From Puniceibacterium sp. (lineage in GTDB: Bacteria > Pseudomonadota > Alphaproteobacteria > Rhodobacterales > Rhodobacteraceae), in the NCBI GenBank assembly GCA_024636635.1, contig JAGXGV010000161.1, forward strand, positions 1 through 59,795: a stretch of DNA of 59,795 bases, given 5' to 3'. Numbering within the stretch: position 1 is the stretch's first letter; every line of letters begins with the position of its first letter. The notes beneath the pieces were generated by a model. The model did no database searches and had not been told where the DNA came from. It saw only the letters and a program-made list of their open reading frames with translations. The position numbers were made by a program, and so were the translations under genes. Positions 26,569 to 34,498 of this stretch are shown here, piece after piece.

Positions 26569-27531
26569 TCATCTTCGACGGGTCCAGGCCCACAGGCACA
26601 GGATTTCCATCGCCACGTGTGCTCCCGCCACGGCGGTCGCGCCGGTTGTATCGTAAGGCGGCGAGACCTCAACCACATCGCCACCCAGAAGGGTCAGACC
26701 GGCGATTTCCCGCAGGATCACCGCCGCCTGCGCCGTGCTGAGCCCACCCCAGACCGGCGTTCCGGTCCCCGGCGCAAAGGCCGGATCTAGGGCGTCAATG
26801 TCGAAGGTCAGATAGCAGGGCGTATCGCCGATGATCTGCCGGACCTTTGCCGCCACGGCAGACGGCCCGGTTCTGTGGACCTCGGGCGCGTCGATGATGT
26901 GTACGCCTTGCGTGTCGGGATTGACCGTGCGGATGCCCACGGCGACGGATTTTTCCGGAAGGATCAGGCCCTCTTTCACCGCCTTGTAGACAAAGGTGCC
27001 GTGGTCGATCCGTGCAGGGTCGTCATCCACCCAGGAATCGGAATGGGCATCGAACTGCAACAGGGCCACGGGGCCGAATTTTTCGGCATGGGCGCGCAGG
27101 ATCGGCAGGGTGATGAAATGATCCCCCCCCAGCGTCAGACAGGCTGCGCCTGCGTCCAGGATGGTGCGGACATGCTGCGTGACGGCGGCAGGAAAGGCGC
27201 TGATCCGGGCATAGTCGAACGCCATGTCGCCGTAATCCGCCACGCTGAAGTCGCCCAGCGGATCGAAGCCCCAGCCATAGGGCGGGTCATAGGGTTGCAG
27301 CGTGCTGGCCTCGCGGATCGCGCGCGGGCCGAACCGGCAGCCGGGCCGGTTGGTCACGGCCTGGTCAAAGGCGATGCCCGTGACGGCCACATCGACACCT
27401 GTCAGATCCTTGGTGTAGCGCCTCCGCAGGAAGGATGTCGCCCCGCCAAAAGCGTTCTCGTGGCTGAGCCCGCGCGAAGTATCGCGCGTAAACGCCTGAT
27501 CCACCTGGTTTTTTGCGTCTTCAAGTGCCAT
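26569..27531 (-). CDS. speB: Agmatinase
   Basis: A 320-residue ureohydrolase that hydrolyses agmatine to putrescine and urea with two Mn ions. Metal motifs are GGDHFITLPI, LLQFDAHSDSW and TFDIDALDPAFAPGTGTPVW. NRPGCRFGPRAIREAS is the usual N-terminal landmark. I took MALEDAKNQVDQAF as the start because GGAAAGGG precedes it and the upstream in-frame text is not conserved. Related guanidinobutyrase or proclavaminate amidinohydrolase activity cannot be excluded. The 249 bases upstream (27532-27780) hold no other gene that I can see. Confidence 0.9.
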   Translation of the reverse strand: MALEDAKNQVDQAFTRDTSRGLSHENAFGGATSFLRRRYTKDLTGVDVAVTGIAFDQAVTNRPGCRFGPRAIREASTLQPYDPPYGWGFDPLGDFSVADYGDMAFDYARISAFPAAVTQHVRTILDAGAACLTLGGDHFITLPILRAHAEKFGPVALLQFDAHSDSWVDDDPARIDHGTFVYKAVKEGLILPEKSVAVGIRTVNPDTQGVHIIDAPEVHRTGPSAVAAKVRQIIGDTPCYLTFDIDALDPAFAPGTGTPVWGGLSTAQAAVILREIAGLTLLGGDVVEVSPPYDTTGATAVAGAHVAMEILCLWAWTRRR

Positions 27532-27780
27532 ATGGATGCCCTTTCCGGCGTCGAGTTGAGTGGGTGGGAGACGCAAGGACGGACATCCGCAACCCATGGA
27601 TCATTCGATGCGGCCCCTTGTCGGAGCAGGACAGTCGGTGCCGTGCCCAGCGCCATATGACGCCGCCTTGCCCCGACCGCGCGCCCCCGACCGCGCCCCC
27701 GGCCCGCTCCGGGTCAGCTTTTTTCGACCATGGCGGATCATGTCTGAAGTCGGCGCGTGCCTTGCAGTACTGAACCACCA

Positions 27781-28956
27781 TCACGGGCTGTGCAACCGGT
27801 GCGCAAGTGGCTGGCGCGTCTCGATCAGGCGGGCAAAGAACGAGGCGCCGTAGGGCGCGGCCTCGTCGTTGAAGTCGAATTTCGGATGATGCACCGACGG
27901 CCCGTGACCCTGCCCAAGGAACAGGAAGGCACCGGGCCGGGCATTCAGCATGTAGGAAAAATCCTCGGCCCCCAACTCGGGCGCGAGGTCGTCCACGACA
28001 GAGGTGCCGACGCCCCGGGCGACATCGACGGCGAAACCGGTCTGATCCGCGTGATTGACCGTCGGCGGATAGCTGTGGTGATACGCCACCCGCGCGCGCA
28101 CGCCATAGCTTTGCGCCTGACCTTCGGCGATGACGCGCAGACGCGATTCCGCCAGAGCGCGCAGGTCGGGGTCGAAGGTGCGTACGGTGCCCGCAAGACG
28201 CACCACTTCGGGAATGATGTTCATGGCCGAACCGCCGTGCATCTGCGTCAGCGACACGACGATGCGCTGCTGCGGCGCGGCATTGCGCGACACGATGGTC
28301 TGAAGCGCCTGCCCGATGGCCAGAGCGCAGGGTATCGGGTCAAGACATTTGTGCGGATAGGCTGCGTGTCCGCCCTTGCCCGTCACGACGATCTCGAAAT
28401 CGTCCACCGCCGCCATGATCGGCCCGGGGGTGGTGCGGAATTCGCCTAGCGCGGCTAACGGGTCGGTGTGCAGGGCATAGACCTCTTCGATGTCGAAACG
28501 CTCCATCATGCCCTCTTCGACCATGATCCGCCCGCCGCCAATGGTTTCTTCGGCGGGCTGGAAGATCAGCGCGACGGTGCCGGAAAAGGCGCGGGTTTCG
28601 GCCAGGTAGCGCGCCGCCCCCAGCAGCATCGCCGTGTGCCCGTCATGACCGCAGGCGTGCATCCTGTCCGGGATTTCCGAAGCCCAGTCCACCCCGGTCT
28701 CTTCCTGCATCGGCAGGGCGTCCATGTCCGCGCGCAATCCCGTCACCGGACCCGGACCCTGGCCACGCAGTATGCCCACGACCCCGCTGGTGGCCAGCCC
28801 CTCATGCACCTCGTCCACGCCGAAGGCGCGCAGTTGCGTGGCGACAAACGCCGCCGTCCGATGGCAGTCGAGCCCCAGTTCCGGCGTGCGGTGCAGATGG
28901 CGGCGCCAGGTCTTCATGTCTTCTGAAAACTCCGCGATGCGGTTCACGATCGGCAT
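27781..28956 (-). CDS. M20 family amidohydrolase (hippurate hydrolase / N-acyl-amino acid amidohydrolase)
   Basis: A 391-residue metallopeptidase-fold amidohydrolase. The dimetal ligands are in MHACGHDGHTAMLLG (Cys and His), FQPAEETIGGG (Glu-Glu) and a C-terminal ELGAEDFSYML; GKGGHAAYPH is the dimerisation-domain histidine segment. Where most relatives have GLHNWP or GMHNWP, this protein has YALHTDP. The start ATG at 28954-28956 has GGGGGAAAG upstream. It is divergent from mazG, with 62 bases between starts. The substrate is probably an N-acyl or N-carbamoyl amino acid, but nothing nearby specifies it. Confidence 0.87.
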   Translation of the reverse strand: MPIVNRIAEFSEDMKTWRRHLHRTPELGLDCHRTAAFVATQLRAFGVDEVHEGLATSGVVGILRGQGPGPVTGLRADMDALPMQEETGVDWASEIPDRMHACGHDGHTAMLLGAARYLAETRAFSGTVALIFQPAEETIGGGRIMVEEGMMERFDIEEVYALHTDPLAALGEFRTTPGPIMAAVDDFEIVVTGKGGHAAYPHKCLDPIPCALAIGQALQTIVSRNAAPQQRIVVSLTQMHGGSAMNIIPEVVRLAGTVRTFDPDLRALAESRLRVIAEGQAQSYGVRARVAYHHSYPPTVNHADQTGFAVDVARGVGTSVVDDLAPELGAEDFSYMLNARPGAFLFLGQGHGPSVHHPKFDFNDEAAPYGASFFARLIETRQPLAHRLHSP

Positions 28957-29018
28957 GTCTGGACACTTTCCCCCTGTTGTCGCAGGACTGTTCCTGACGC
29001 AAATCGAAAGGCCCTGCA

Positions 29019-29825
29019 ATGTCCGACGATCTGATCCACGATCCCGACGGCGGAATGCCACGGCTGCTGGCGATCATGGCGCGCCTGCGCGACCCCGAAA
29101 CGGGATGCCCCTGGGACATCGAACAGGTCTTCGGCTCGATCGCACCCTACACCATCGAGGAAGCCTATGAGGTTGCGGATGCGATCGAGCGCAAGGCCTG
29201 GGACGACCTGAAGGGCGAGTTGGGGGATCTGTTGCTGCAATCGGTCTATCACACGCAGATGGCGGCAGAGGCCGGCCTGTTCACCTTCGACGATGTGGCA
29301 AACGGAATCTCCGACAAGATGGTGGCACGCCACCCGCATGTCTTTGGCCCTGACTCGCGCGACAAGACCGCCGAACAGCAGTCCCTGGACTGGGAAAGGA
29401 TCAAGGCGGCGGAAAGGGCCAAGAAAGCCGAAACCGGAGTTCTTGACGGTGTGGCATTGGGCCTGCCGGCGCTGATGCGCGCGGTCAAGTTGCAAAAGCG
29501 CGCGGCGCGGGTCGGGTTCGACTGGCCCGAGACGGACGAGGTGATCGACAAGATCGTCGAAGAGGCGCAGGAGCTGCGCGAGGCGAGCGATCCTGACCAT
29601 GCGCGCGAGGAATTCGGCGACCTGCTTTTTGTGATGGCGAACCTGGCGCGGCACATGGACATAGACCCGGAAGACGCCCTGCGCGCGGCCAATGCCAAGT
29701 TCACCCGCCGGTTCGGCCATATCGAGGCAGCTTTGGCCGCGCAGGGGCGCCGCCCGCAGGACAGCGACCTTGCCGAAATGGATGCGCTTTGGGATGCGGC
29801 AAAAGCAGAGGAACGTCGAGGCTGA
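29019..29825 (+). CDS. mazG: Nucleoside triphosphate pyrophosphohydrolase
   Basis: A 268-residue house-cleaning enzyme that hydrolyses NTPs to NMP and pyrophosphate. It has the tandem MazG layout: domain 1 with CPWDIEQVFGSIAPYTIEEA and ELGDLLLQSVYH, domain 2 with DKIVEEAQELREASD and EEFGDLLFVMANLARH. The paired EExxE/ExxD metal motifs are present in both. It is followed immediately by a double hairpin terminator. Confidence 0.94.
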   Translation: MSDDLIHDPDGGMPRLLAIMARLRDPETGCPWDIEQVFGSIAPYTIEEAYEVADAIERKAWDDLKGELGDLLLQSVYHTQMAAEAGLFTFDDVANGISDKMVARHPHVFGPDSRDKTAEQQSLDWERIKAAERAKKAETGVLDGVALGLPALMRAVKLQKRAARVGFDWPETDEVIDKIVEEAQELREASDPDHAREEFGDLLFVMANLARHMDIDPEDALRAANAKFTRRFGHIEAALAAQGRRPQDSDLAEMDALWDAAKAEERRG

Positions 29826-29829
29826 GCGC

Positions 29830-29877
29830 CAAAACTTTTTGTAAAAGTTTTGCCAAGGCTTTTTCAAAAAGCCTTGG
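29830..29877 (+). terminator. Double hairpin terminator after mazG
   Basis: Two perfect stem-loops lie in tandem: CAAAACTTTT (29830-29839) with AAAAGTTTTG (29843-29852), and CCAAGGCTTTTT (29853-29864) with AAAAAGCCTTGG (29866-29877). They start five bases after the mazG stop codon. The second has a GC-rich base and could terminate in either direction. Confidence 0.75.
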
Positions 29878-29979
29878 GGTGGCGCGGGTCCGCACAAATC
29901 CGAGTTATTTGTTCGGGTATTGACCCAAGTAAAAGAGTCGGATTTAAGGTCGCCACAAGCAACCCCGAGGGAGACCGAA

Positions 29980-30996
29980 ATGACCTTTCGCATCACGACC
30001 GCGCTTACGGCCTTGATTGCCGCCACCCCCGTACTTTCCACCCCCGTACTGGCCGAAGTGAACATCTATTCACAACGCCAACCCGAGTTGATCGCACCGA
30101 TCACCGACGCCTTTACCGAAGAGACCGGCATCGAGACGAACGTGGTCTATCTGGATCAGGGCCTCACGGAGCGGCTGAGTGCCGAGGGCGACCGCAGCCC
30201 CGCCGACATCATCATGACAGTCGATATCGCGCGTCTGGCCCAGACCGTCGAAGCCGGCGTGACCCAGACCGTCGACAGTGACGTGCTTGAGGACAATATT
30301 CCGGCGCAGTTCCGCGACCCGGGCAATCAGTGGTTCGGCGTCACCAGCCGCGCCCGCATCGTCTATGCCAGCAAGGAGCGCGTTGCCGACGGCGACGTCA
30401 CAACTTACGAGGATCTGGCGGATCCCAAATGGAAGGGCCGTATCTGCACCCGCTCGGGCACCAACGACTACAACCTTGCGCTGCTGTCGGCCGTGATCGA
30501 GAACGTCGGCTATGAAGCGGCCAAGGAATGGGCGCAGGGCCTCAAGGCCAACCTCGCGCGCAAACCCCAGGGTAACGACCGCGCGCAGGTCCGCGCAATC
30601 TGGGCCGGGGAATGCGACATTTCGCTGGGCAACACATATTACATGGGCAAGATGCTCGAGGATCCGGAGCAGACGGAATGGGCCAATTCTGTGCGCATCG
30701 TCTTTCCGACCTTCGAGGATGGCGGCACACACATGAATGTGTCGGGTGTAGCCATGACCGCGGCGGCGCCCCACCGCGAGGATGCGCTGGCCTTCATGGA
30801 GTTCCTTGCATCGCCGCAGGCACAGGAAATCTATGCCGAAGCCAACCACGAATTTCCGGTCAACCCGGAGGTTCCCCGTTCGGAGCTGGTCGAATCCTGG
30901 GGCGAGTTTACCCCCGATGACGTCAATCTGATGGACCTCGCAGCCCTGCGCGGGGATGCGCTGCGGCTTATGGAAGAAATCGACTTCGACGGCTGA
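29980..30996 (+). CDS. Iron(III)-type ABC transporter substrate-binding protein (FbpA/AfuA-like)
   Basis: A 338-residue periplasmic protein with a signal peptide (ALTALIAATPVLSTPVLAE). The mature start VNIYSQRQPELIAPITDAFT and the tyrosine pair Y220-Y221 (GNTYYMGKM) match the ferric-binding proteins in which two tyrosines coordinate Fe(III). The ATG at 29980 follows CCGAGGGAG. A possible promoter, TTGACC at 29920-29925 with TTTAAG at 29943-29948, is 17 bases spaced. No permease or ATPase gene lies beside it, so it must share components encoded elsewhere. Ends about 30 bases before a GC hairpin. Confidence 0.87.
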   Translation: MTFRITTALTALIAATPVLSTPVLAEVNIYSQRQPELIAPITDAFTEETGIETNVVYLDQGLTERLSAEGDRSPADIIMTVDIARLAQTVEAGVTQTVDSDVLEDNIPAQFRDPGNQWFGVTSRARIVYASKERVADGDVTTYEDLADPKWKGRICTRSGTNDYNLALLSAVIENVGYEAAKEWAQGLKANLARKPQGNDRAQVRAIWAGECDISLGNTYYMGKMLEDPEQTEWANSVRIVFPTFEDGGTHMNVSGVAMTAAAPHREDALAFMEFLASPQAQEIYAEANHEFPVNPEVPRSELVESWGEFTPDDVNLMDLAALRGDALRLMEEIDFDG

Positions 30997-31022
30997 GCCG
31001 CGCGAAACCGCATGAAACGAAC

Positions 31023-31046
31023 CGGCGGCCCTGGCTGGGGCCGTCG
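31023..31046 (+). terminator. GC hairpin after the iron-binding-protein gene
   Basis: CGGCGGCCC (31023-31031) pairs with GGGCCGTCG (31038-31046), with one mismatch. It starts 27 bases after the stop. There is no U-tract, so it may be a factor-dependent terminator. The remaining bases to 31164 show nothing else. Confidence 0.35.
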
Positions 31047-31164
31047 ATACTCCGGGACATCAAGAGGCCCCGACGAGCGCAGTCGTAGGGGCGGAAAAGT
31101 CGCTAAATGCGGAGATGCCTGTTCTCGAAAATAGGGGACACACCCGCATACGGCAGCTTGAACC

Positions 31165-31563
31165 CTAGTGGCCCTGCGACTTTCCCGACAGTCCATCGAT
31201 GATCGGGCATTCAGGGCGGCCGTCGCCGTGGCAATGCTCAACCAGATGCCCGAGCATCTCGCGCAATCCGGTCAGCTCCACGATCTTGCGGTCGATCTCG
31301 CCAAGTTTCTCGGTGGCGATTGCCTTCACATCCGCGCTGGCACGGTCGCGGTCGGTGTAAAGCGAAAGCAACTGCCTGCATTCTTCGACCGAGAACCCGA
31401 GGCTGCGGGAACGCTGGACAAAGCGCAACCGGTGGACATCCTCGGAGGAATAGTCGCGGTAGCCATTCGCGGCCCGGTCGGCAGTCAGGAGCCCGATGTC
31501 CTCGTAATAGCGAATGGTCTTGGGCGGCAGGCCCGATTGCCGGGAAGCGGTTCCGATGTTCAT
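31165..31563 (-). CDS. cueR: CueR-type copper-responsive MerR regulator
   Basis: A 132-residue MerR-family activator that distorts an over-long promoter spacer when it binds Cu(I). The helix-turn-helix is MNIGTASRQSGLPPKTIRYY at residues 1-20. The metal loop has C111 and C119 in the CueR pattern (CHGDGRPEC, Cys-X7-Cys), matching the two cysteines that coordinate Cu(I), Ag(I) or Au(I). The start is at 31561-31563; the longer open frame runs through its own promoter. A matching operator lies just upstream and another in front of the copper-protein genes. Confidence 0.92.
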   Translation of the reverse strand: MNIGTASRQSGLPPKTIRYYEDIGLLTADRAANGYRDYSSEDVHRLRFVQRSRSLGFSVEECRQLLSLYTDRDRASADVKAIATEKLGEIDRKIVELTGLREMLGHLVEHCHGDGRPECPIIDGLSGKSQGH

Positions 31564-31589
31564 GGCGTATCTCCGAAGCTGTATCTTCT

Positions 31590-31620
31590 GATATTGGGGT
31601 TCCAGCCACTGGAAGTTCAA
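31590..31620 (-). promoter_or_regulatory. CueR operator/promoter upstream of cueR
   Basis: On the minus strand, TTGAAC (31620-31615) is followed by a 19-base spacer and a weak -10 AATATC (31595-31590). The spacer holds the perfect dyad TTCCAG-TGG-CTGGAA. An extended 19-base spacer with a TTCCA...TGGAA dyad is the standard design of MerR/CueR-activated promoters. It lies 27 bases before the cueR start, implying autoregulation. Confidence 0.8.
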
Positions 31621-31683
31621 GAGGTTTCGAAGCGATCTGCAGGATGTGGCCGCGCGGCTTGCACCGCGCGGCCAGCTTAGGCG

Positions 31684-32169
31684 TTAGTCGGCGTTCTCAG
31701 ACAGCCAGTTGGTCATCAGCTCGATCTCGCCGGCCTGCGCAGCAATGATCTCTTCGGCCAGCTCCCGCATCTGCGGATCGTCGCCATGATCGAGCAGCAC
31801 CTGCGCCATGTCGATTGCGCCTTGATGGTGGGCGATCATCGCGCAGGCGAATGCCGCGTCGGCATCCTCTTTCATCATGCCTTCTTCCATGGCCGACATG
31901 GTGATCATCATCTTGCGCATGTTCTCTTGGACATGTTCGGGCATGGCGTCGAGACCCATGCCTTCCATTCCCATCATACCGGCCCCCATGCCGCCGGTCT
32001 GATCACCTTCCATGGCGCCATGCCCCATGGCCGAGTGGTCCATTCCGCCCATGGCGGACGCATCGATGCACTGCTCGGGCAACTGGAATTCCGCGTCCTG
32101 CGCCAAGGAAGGCGACGCGAATGCGGCTGCGGCAACAGCCGCTGCGAGGATCGTTTTCGAGATGTTCAT
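31684..32169 (-). CDS. DUF305 family Met/His-rich exported protein (copper locus)
   Basis: A 161-residue exported protein. It has a signal peptide (ILAAAVAAAAFASPSLAQ), then a Met/His/Gly-rich stretch (residues 38-72, with MGGMDHSAMGHGAM), then a DUF305 helical domain with the family motif AHHQGAIDMAQVLLDHGDDP. DUF305 proteins such as CopM bind copper in the periplasm, and the Met-rich segment fits Cu(I) binding. It lies 36 bases after the Cys/His-rich gene and is probably transcribed with it from the CueR-type promoter at 32687-32717. Confidence 0.88.
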   Translation of the reverse strand: MNISKTILAAAVAAAAFASPSLAQDAEFQLPEQCIDASAMGGMDHSAMGHGAMEGDQTGGMGAGMMGMEGMGLDAMPEHVQENMRKMMITMSAMEEGMMKEDADAAFACAMIAHHQGAIDMAQVLLDHGDDPQMRELAEEIIAAQAGEIELMTNWLSENAD

Positions 32170-32205
32170 CTTGAGTTCTCCTGATTGAGTGAATTTCCTG
32201 AGCGA

Positions 32206-32589
32206 TCAGACCGGCAAGCGTCGCGGCGGAGGAAGGACGACCGCCGGACCTCTGCCAAAGCTGAGCACGGCTGCGGCAGGTGTCGTTTCCTCGTCAGCAA
32301 CAAAAACCGTCATGTCATGCAGGTCGCTCGCAATTCCGGGATGACAATGCGTCATCACGCAACAGCCGATTCCGGAAGCATCGCAGTCGGCATAGGGGCC
32401 AGCGTGCAGAACACCTTGCGGGTTGTTCCGGCTCTGTGCCGCGTCGTGGCTGTGGTGCTGTGATTGCATCAGGTCACCCTCTGGTGAGAGAGACCCCGGA
32501 TTGTCAGGCGACCAGACAACCATGACCACCAATGCCAGCAGTGCGGCGATCACCATCCTCCGGATCCGCGCTGACGTCTTCATCGACAT
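32206..32589 (-). CDS. Hypothetical exported Cys/His-rich protein of the copper locus
   Basis: A 127-residue protein of no family that I can name. One hydrophobic helix (residues 11-25, MVIAALLALVVMVVW) suggests a signal anchor, followed by a His-rich patch (MQSQHHSHD) and a cysteine cluster (YADCDASGIGCCVMTHCHPG). The CC-x-x-x-x-C-H arrangement suggests metal binding. I used the ATG at 32587-32589, which has AGGA about ten bases upstream; MKTSAR, two codons later, is an alternative. Its first codons overlap, in another frame, the apparent copZ remnant. It lies downstream of a CueR-type promoter. Confidence 0.6.
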   Translation of the reverse strand: MSMKTSARIRRMVIAALLALVVMVVWSPDNPGSLSPEGDLMQSQHHSHDAAQSRNNPQGVLHAGPYADCDASGIGCCVMTHCHPGIASDLHDMTVFVADEETTPAAAVLSFGRGPAVVLPPPRRLPV

Positions 32590-32654
32590 AAGCTGCGGTC
32601 CTGAACGTGTCTGGCGCTGCCGCCGCACGTGATGGTGTCGATCTGGAACTGCAT
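32580..32654 (-). pseudogene. Truncated CopZ-like heavy-metal-associated domain
   Basis: A 24-codon frame starting ATG at 32654, with GAAGGTGAG before it, reads MQFQIDTITCGGSARHVQDR and then stops. This resembles the first beta-alpha unit of CopZ-type chaperones (TCGGCARHV), except that the second metal cysteine is serine. In the next frame, from about 32602, the text TAAYVDEDVSADPEDGD resembles the continuation of such a domain. I read it as a frameshifted copZ relic still under a CueR-type promoter. It could instead be translated as a leader peptide. Confidence 0.5.
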
Positions 32655-32686
32655 GAGACTCACCTTCGGAGACATCAACTGTCCTT

Positions 32687-32717
32687 AAGATAGGGGTTCC
32701 AGTCAGTGGAAGGTCAA
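32687..32717 (-). promoter_or_regulatory. CueR operator/promoter of the copper-protein genes
   Basis: On the minus strand, TTGACC (32717-32712) and TATCTT (32692-32687) are separated by a 19-base spacer that contains TTCCACTGACTGGAACCCC. This is near-identical to the cueR-upstream site (shared TTCCA, CTGGAACCCC). It is 33 bases before the copZ-like frame and about 100 bases before the exported Cys/His-rich protein. It predicts copper-induced transcription of these genes and DUF305. Confidence 0.82.
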
Positions 32718-32940
32718 GGGAAACAATATACAATATTCAGCCTTGTCCTTCAATCAACTGGAAGCAGCATAGGGTTGATTGAGGACGAAGGAAGAGGACC
32801 GGCCGGATGCTGAGTGATCTTCTCGACACCGGCCTTGTGATCGAGAGCGGTGGTGGTGAGGGCAATTGCGCGCGACACGCTTTGAAAGGTTTTTCGCTGT
32901 CTCTGGCTTTGTTCGACCGCAAAAACCAAGGCCTGATGGG

Positions 32941-34401
32941 TCAGGATAATGCCGAAACGCCATTGGCAATTTCCCGGCGGTCGGGTTTCAGGGCAAAACG
33001 CGCCGTGGCGGTGTCCACGGAATAAAGGTTTTCAACCTCTTCGAGGCGGTCAAGCAGGTCCAGCACGCCGTCTATCACGCAGCGGGCCTGTGCATCGCTC
33101 ATCAGATAGCTGAAGTTCAGGCGGACCCAGCCGGGTTTGGTCAACTCGTGTCCCTGCCCCAGCTGCGCGAACAATCGCCCCGATGCGGCCTGATCAATGT
33201 CGAGCAAGGCATGAGCATAGGGCCCCGCGCAGGCACATCCGCCGCGTGCCTGGATGCCATGCACATCGCTGAGCATGCGGGTGAAAAGCTGATGGTGAAA
33301 CGGCGTGCCATCGCGGCGGCGCACCAGAAACGAAAAGATCGGCAGGCGGTTCGTATGACCGGCCCCCAGCAGAGTCAGTTGCGGATGGTCCTGCCAGGCG
33401 GCCAGCGTCATGGCGTTCAGTTCCTGTTCGCGCCGCTCGATGAAGGTGCTGCCCAGGACATCCTTGACGATGAATGCGAGCGCGGCGCGGATGTCGCCGA
33501 TCATGTTCGGCGTTCCGGCCTCTTCGCGCGCGGACAGGCTGTCGGAATAGCTGTGCGCCCACGGCGAGACAAAGCTGACTGTGCCGCCGCCCGGCGATGT
33601 GGGCCTGTCGATCACGACCGAGGCATCGCGCAGGATCAGAACGCCGCTTGCGCCGGGACCGCCGGGAAACTTGTGCACCGAGATGACCGCCGCATCCATT
33701 TCCGCACCCGGTTCCGGTGCCACGTCGATGTCCAGATAAGGACCGGCGCCGGCAAAATCCCAGACCGCAAGCGCGCCATGCGCCCGCAGCAGCCGCGTGA
33801 CCGGCGCCGGCGGCGTGATGATGCCGGTCACGTTCGAGGCGGCGGAAAAGCTGCCGATCTTTACCTCGGCGTCCGCGTGTTCGATCAGCCGCGCGCGCAG
33901 CACCTCAAGGTCGGGGCCACCTTCTGACCCCTCGGGGATCTGGATCACCGTGGCCCGGCTTTCGCGCCAGGGCAGAAGGTTGGAATGATGTTCGTACGGG
34001 CCGACAAAGACAACAGCAGAGCGGGCCGTGTCCACGCCGAACAGTTTGACCAGCCGGTTCAGACCGCTGGTTGCACCGGACCCGGTGAAGATGACCGAAT
34101 GATCCGGCCCGGCCCCGGTCAGCCGGGCGATTTCCTGCCGTGCCGCGTCGCGCAGCCCGGTCATGAAGGCGCCGCAGAACGATGCTTCGGTGTGGCTGTT
34201 GGCATAATAGGGCAAAACATCGCTGCGAATGAAATCCTCGACCTGCGCAAGCGCCCGGCCCGAAGCGACATGATCGGCATAGACCAGCGGCACCTGTCGC
34301 GTCAGGCCCGGAATGAGCATACCGTCACCAATCAGGCCGGCGCGCAGACGCGCGACCCTGTCGTCGGTTTCGATGGTTTTGCGAAATCTGGTCAGGCTCA
34401 T
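32941..34401 (-). CDS. Class V aminotransferase-fold PLP enzyme (cysteine-desulfurase-like)
   Basis: A 486-residue PLP enzyme of aminotransferase class V. The PLP lysine is in AAVISVHKFPGGPGASGVLI; VIFTGSGATSGLNRLVKLFG and GPYEHHSNLLPWRE are the cofactor and substrate segments. In place of the desulfurase active-site cysteine loop it has a cysteine-rich GIQARGGCACAGPYAHALLD, so sulfur transfer is possible but unproven. It is about 70 residues longer than SufS. It is divergent from an Lrp-type regulator that probably controls it. No iron-sulfur assembly genes lie nearby, so a catabolic role in amino-acid breakdown is equally likely. Confidence 0.78.
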   Translation of the reverse strand: MSLTRFRKTIETDDRVARLRAGLIGDGMLIPGLTRQVPLVYADHVASGRALAQVEDFIRSDVLPYYANSHTEASFCGAFMTGLRDAARQEIARLTGAGPDHSVIFTGSGATSGLNRLVKLFGVDTARSAVVFVGPYEHHSNLLPWRESRATVIQIPEGSEGGPDLEVLRARLIEHADAEVKIGSFSAASNVTGIITPPAPVTRLLRAHGALAVWDFAGAGPYLDIDVAPEPGAEMDAAVISVHKFPGGPGASGVLILRDASVVIDRPTSPGGGTVSFVSPWAHSYSDSLSAREEAGTPNMIGDIRAALAFIVKDVLGSTFIERREQELNAMTLAAWQDHPQLTLLGAGHTNRLPIFSFLVRRRDGTPFHHQLFTRMLSDVHGIQARGGCACAGPYAHALLDIDQAASGRLFAQLGQGHELTKPGWVRLNFSYLMSDAQARCVIDGVLDLLDRLEEVENLYSVDTATARFALKPDRREIANGVSALS

Positions 34402-34498
34402 GGCAATCCCTAATGTTTTTCATATCATACCCACCGCATCCGCAGGAAAAGTGATCTAATTTATGGTCTAACCGGCAAAAATTTCACATAATGATCGC

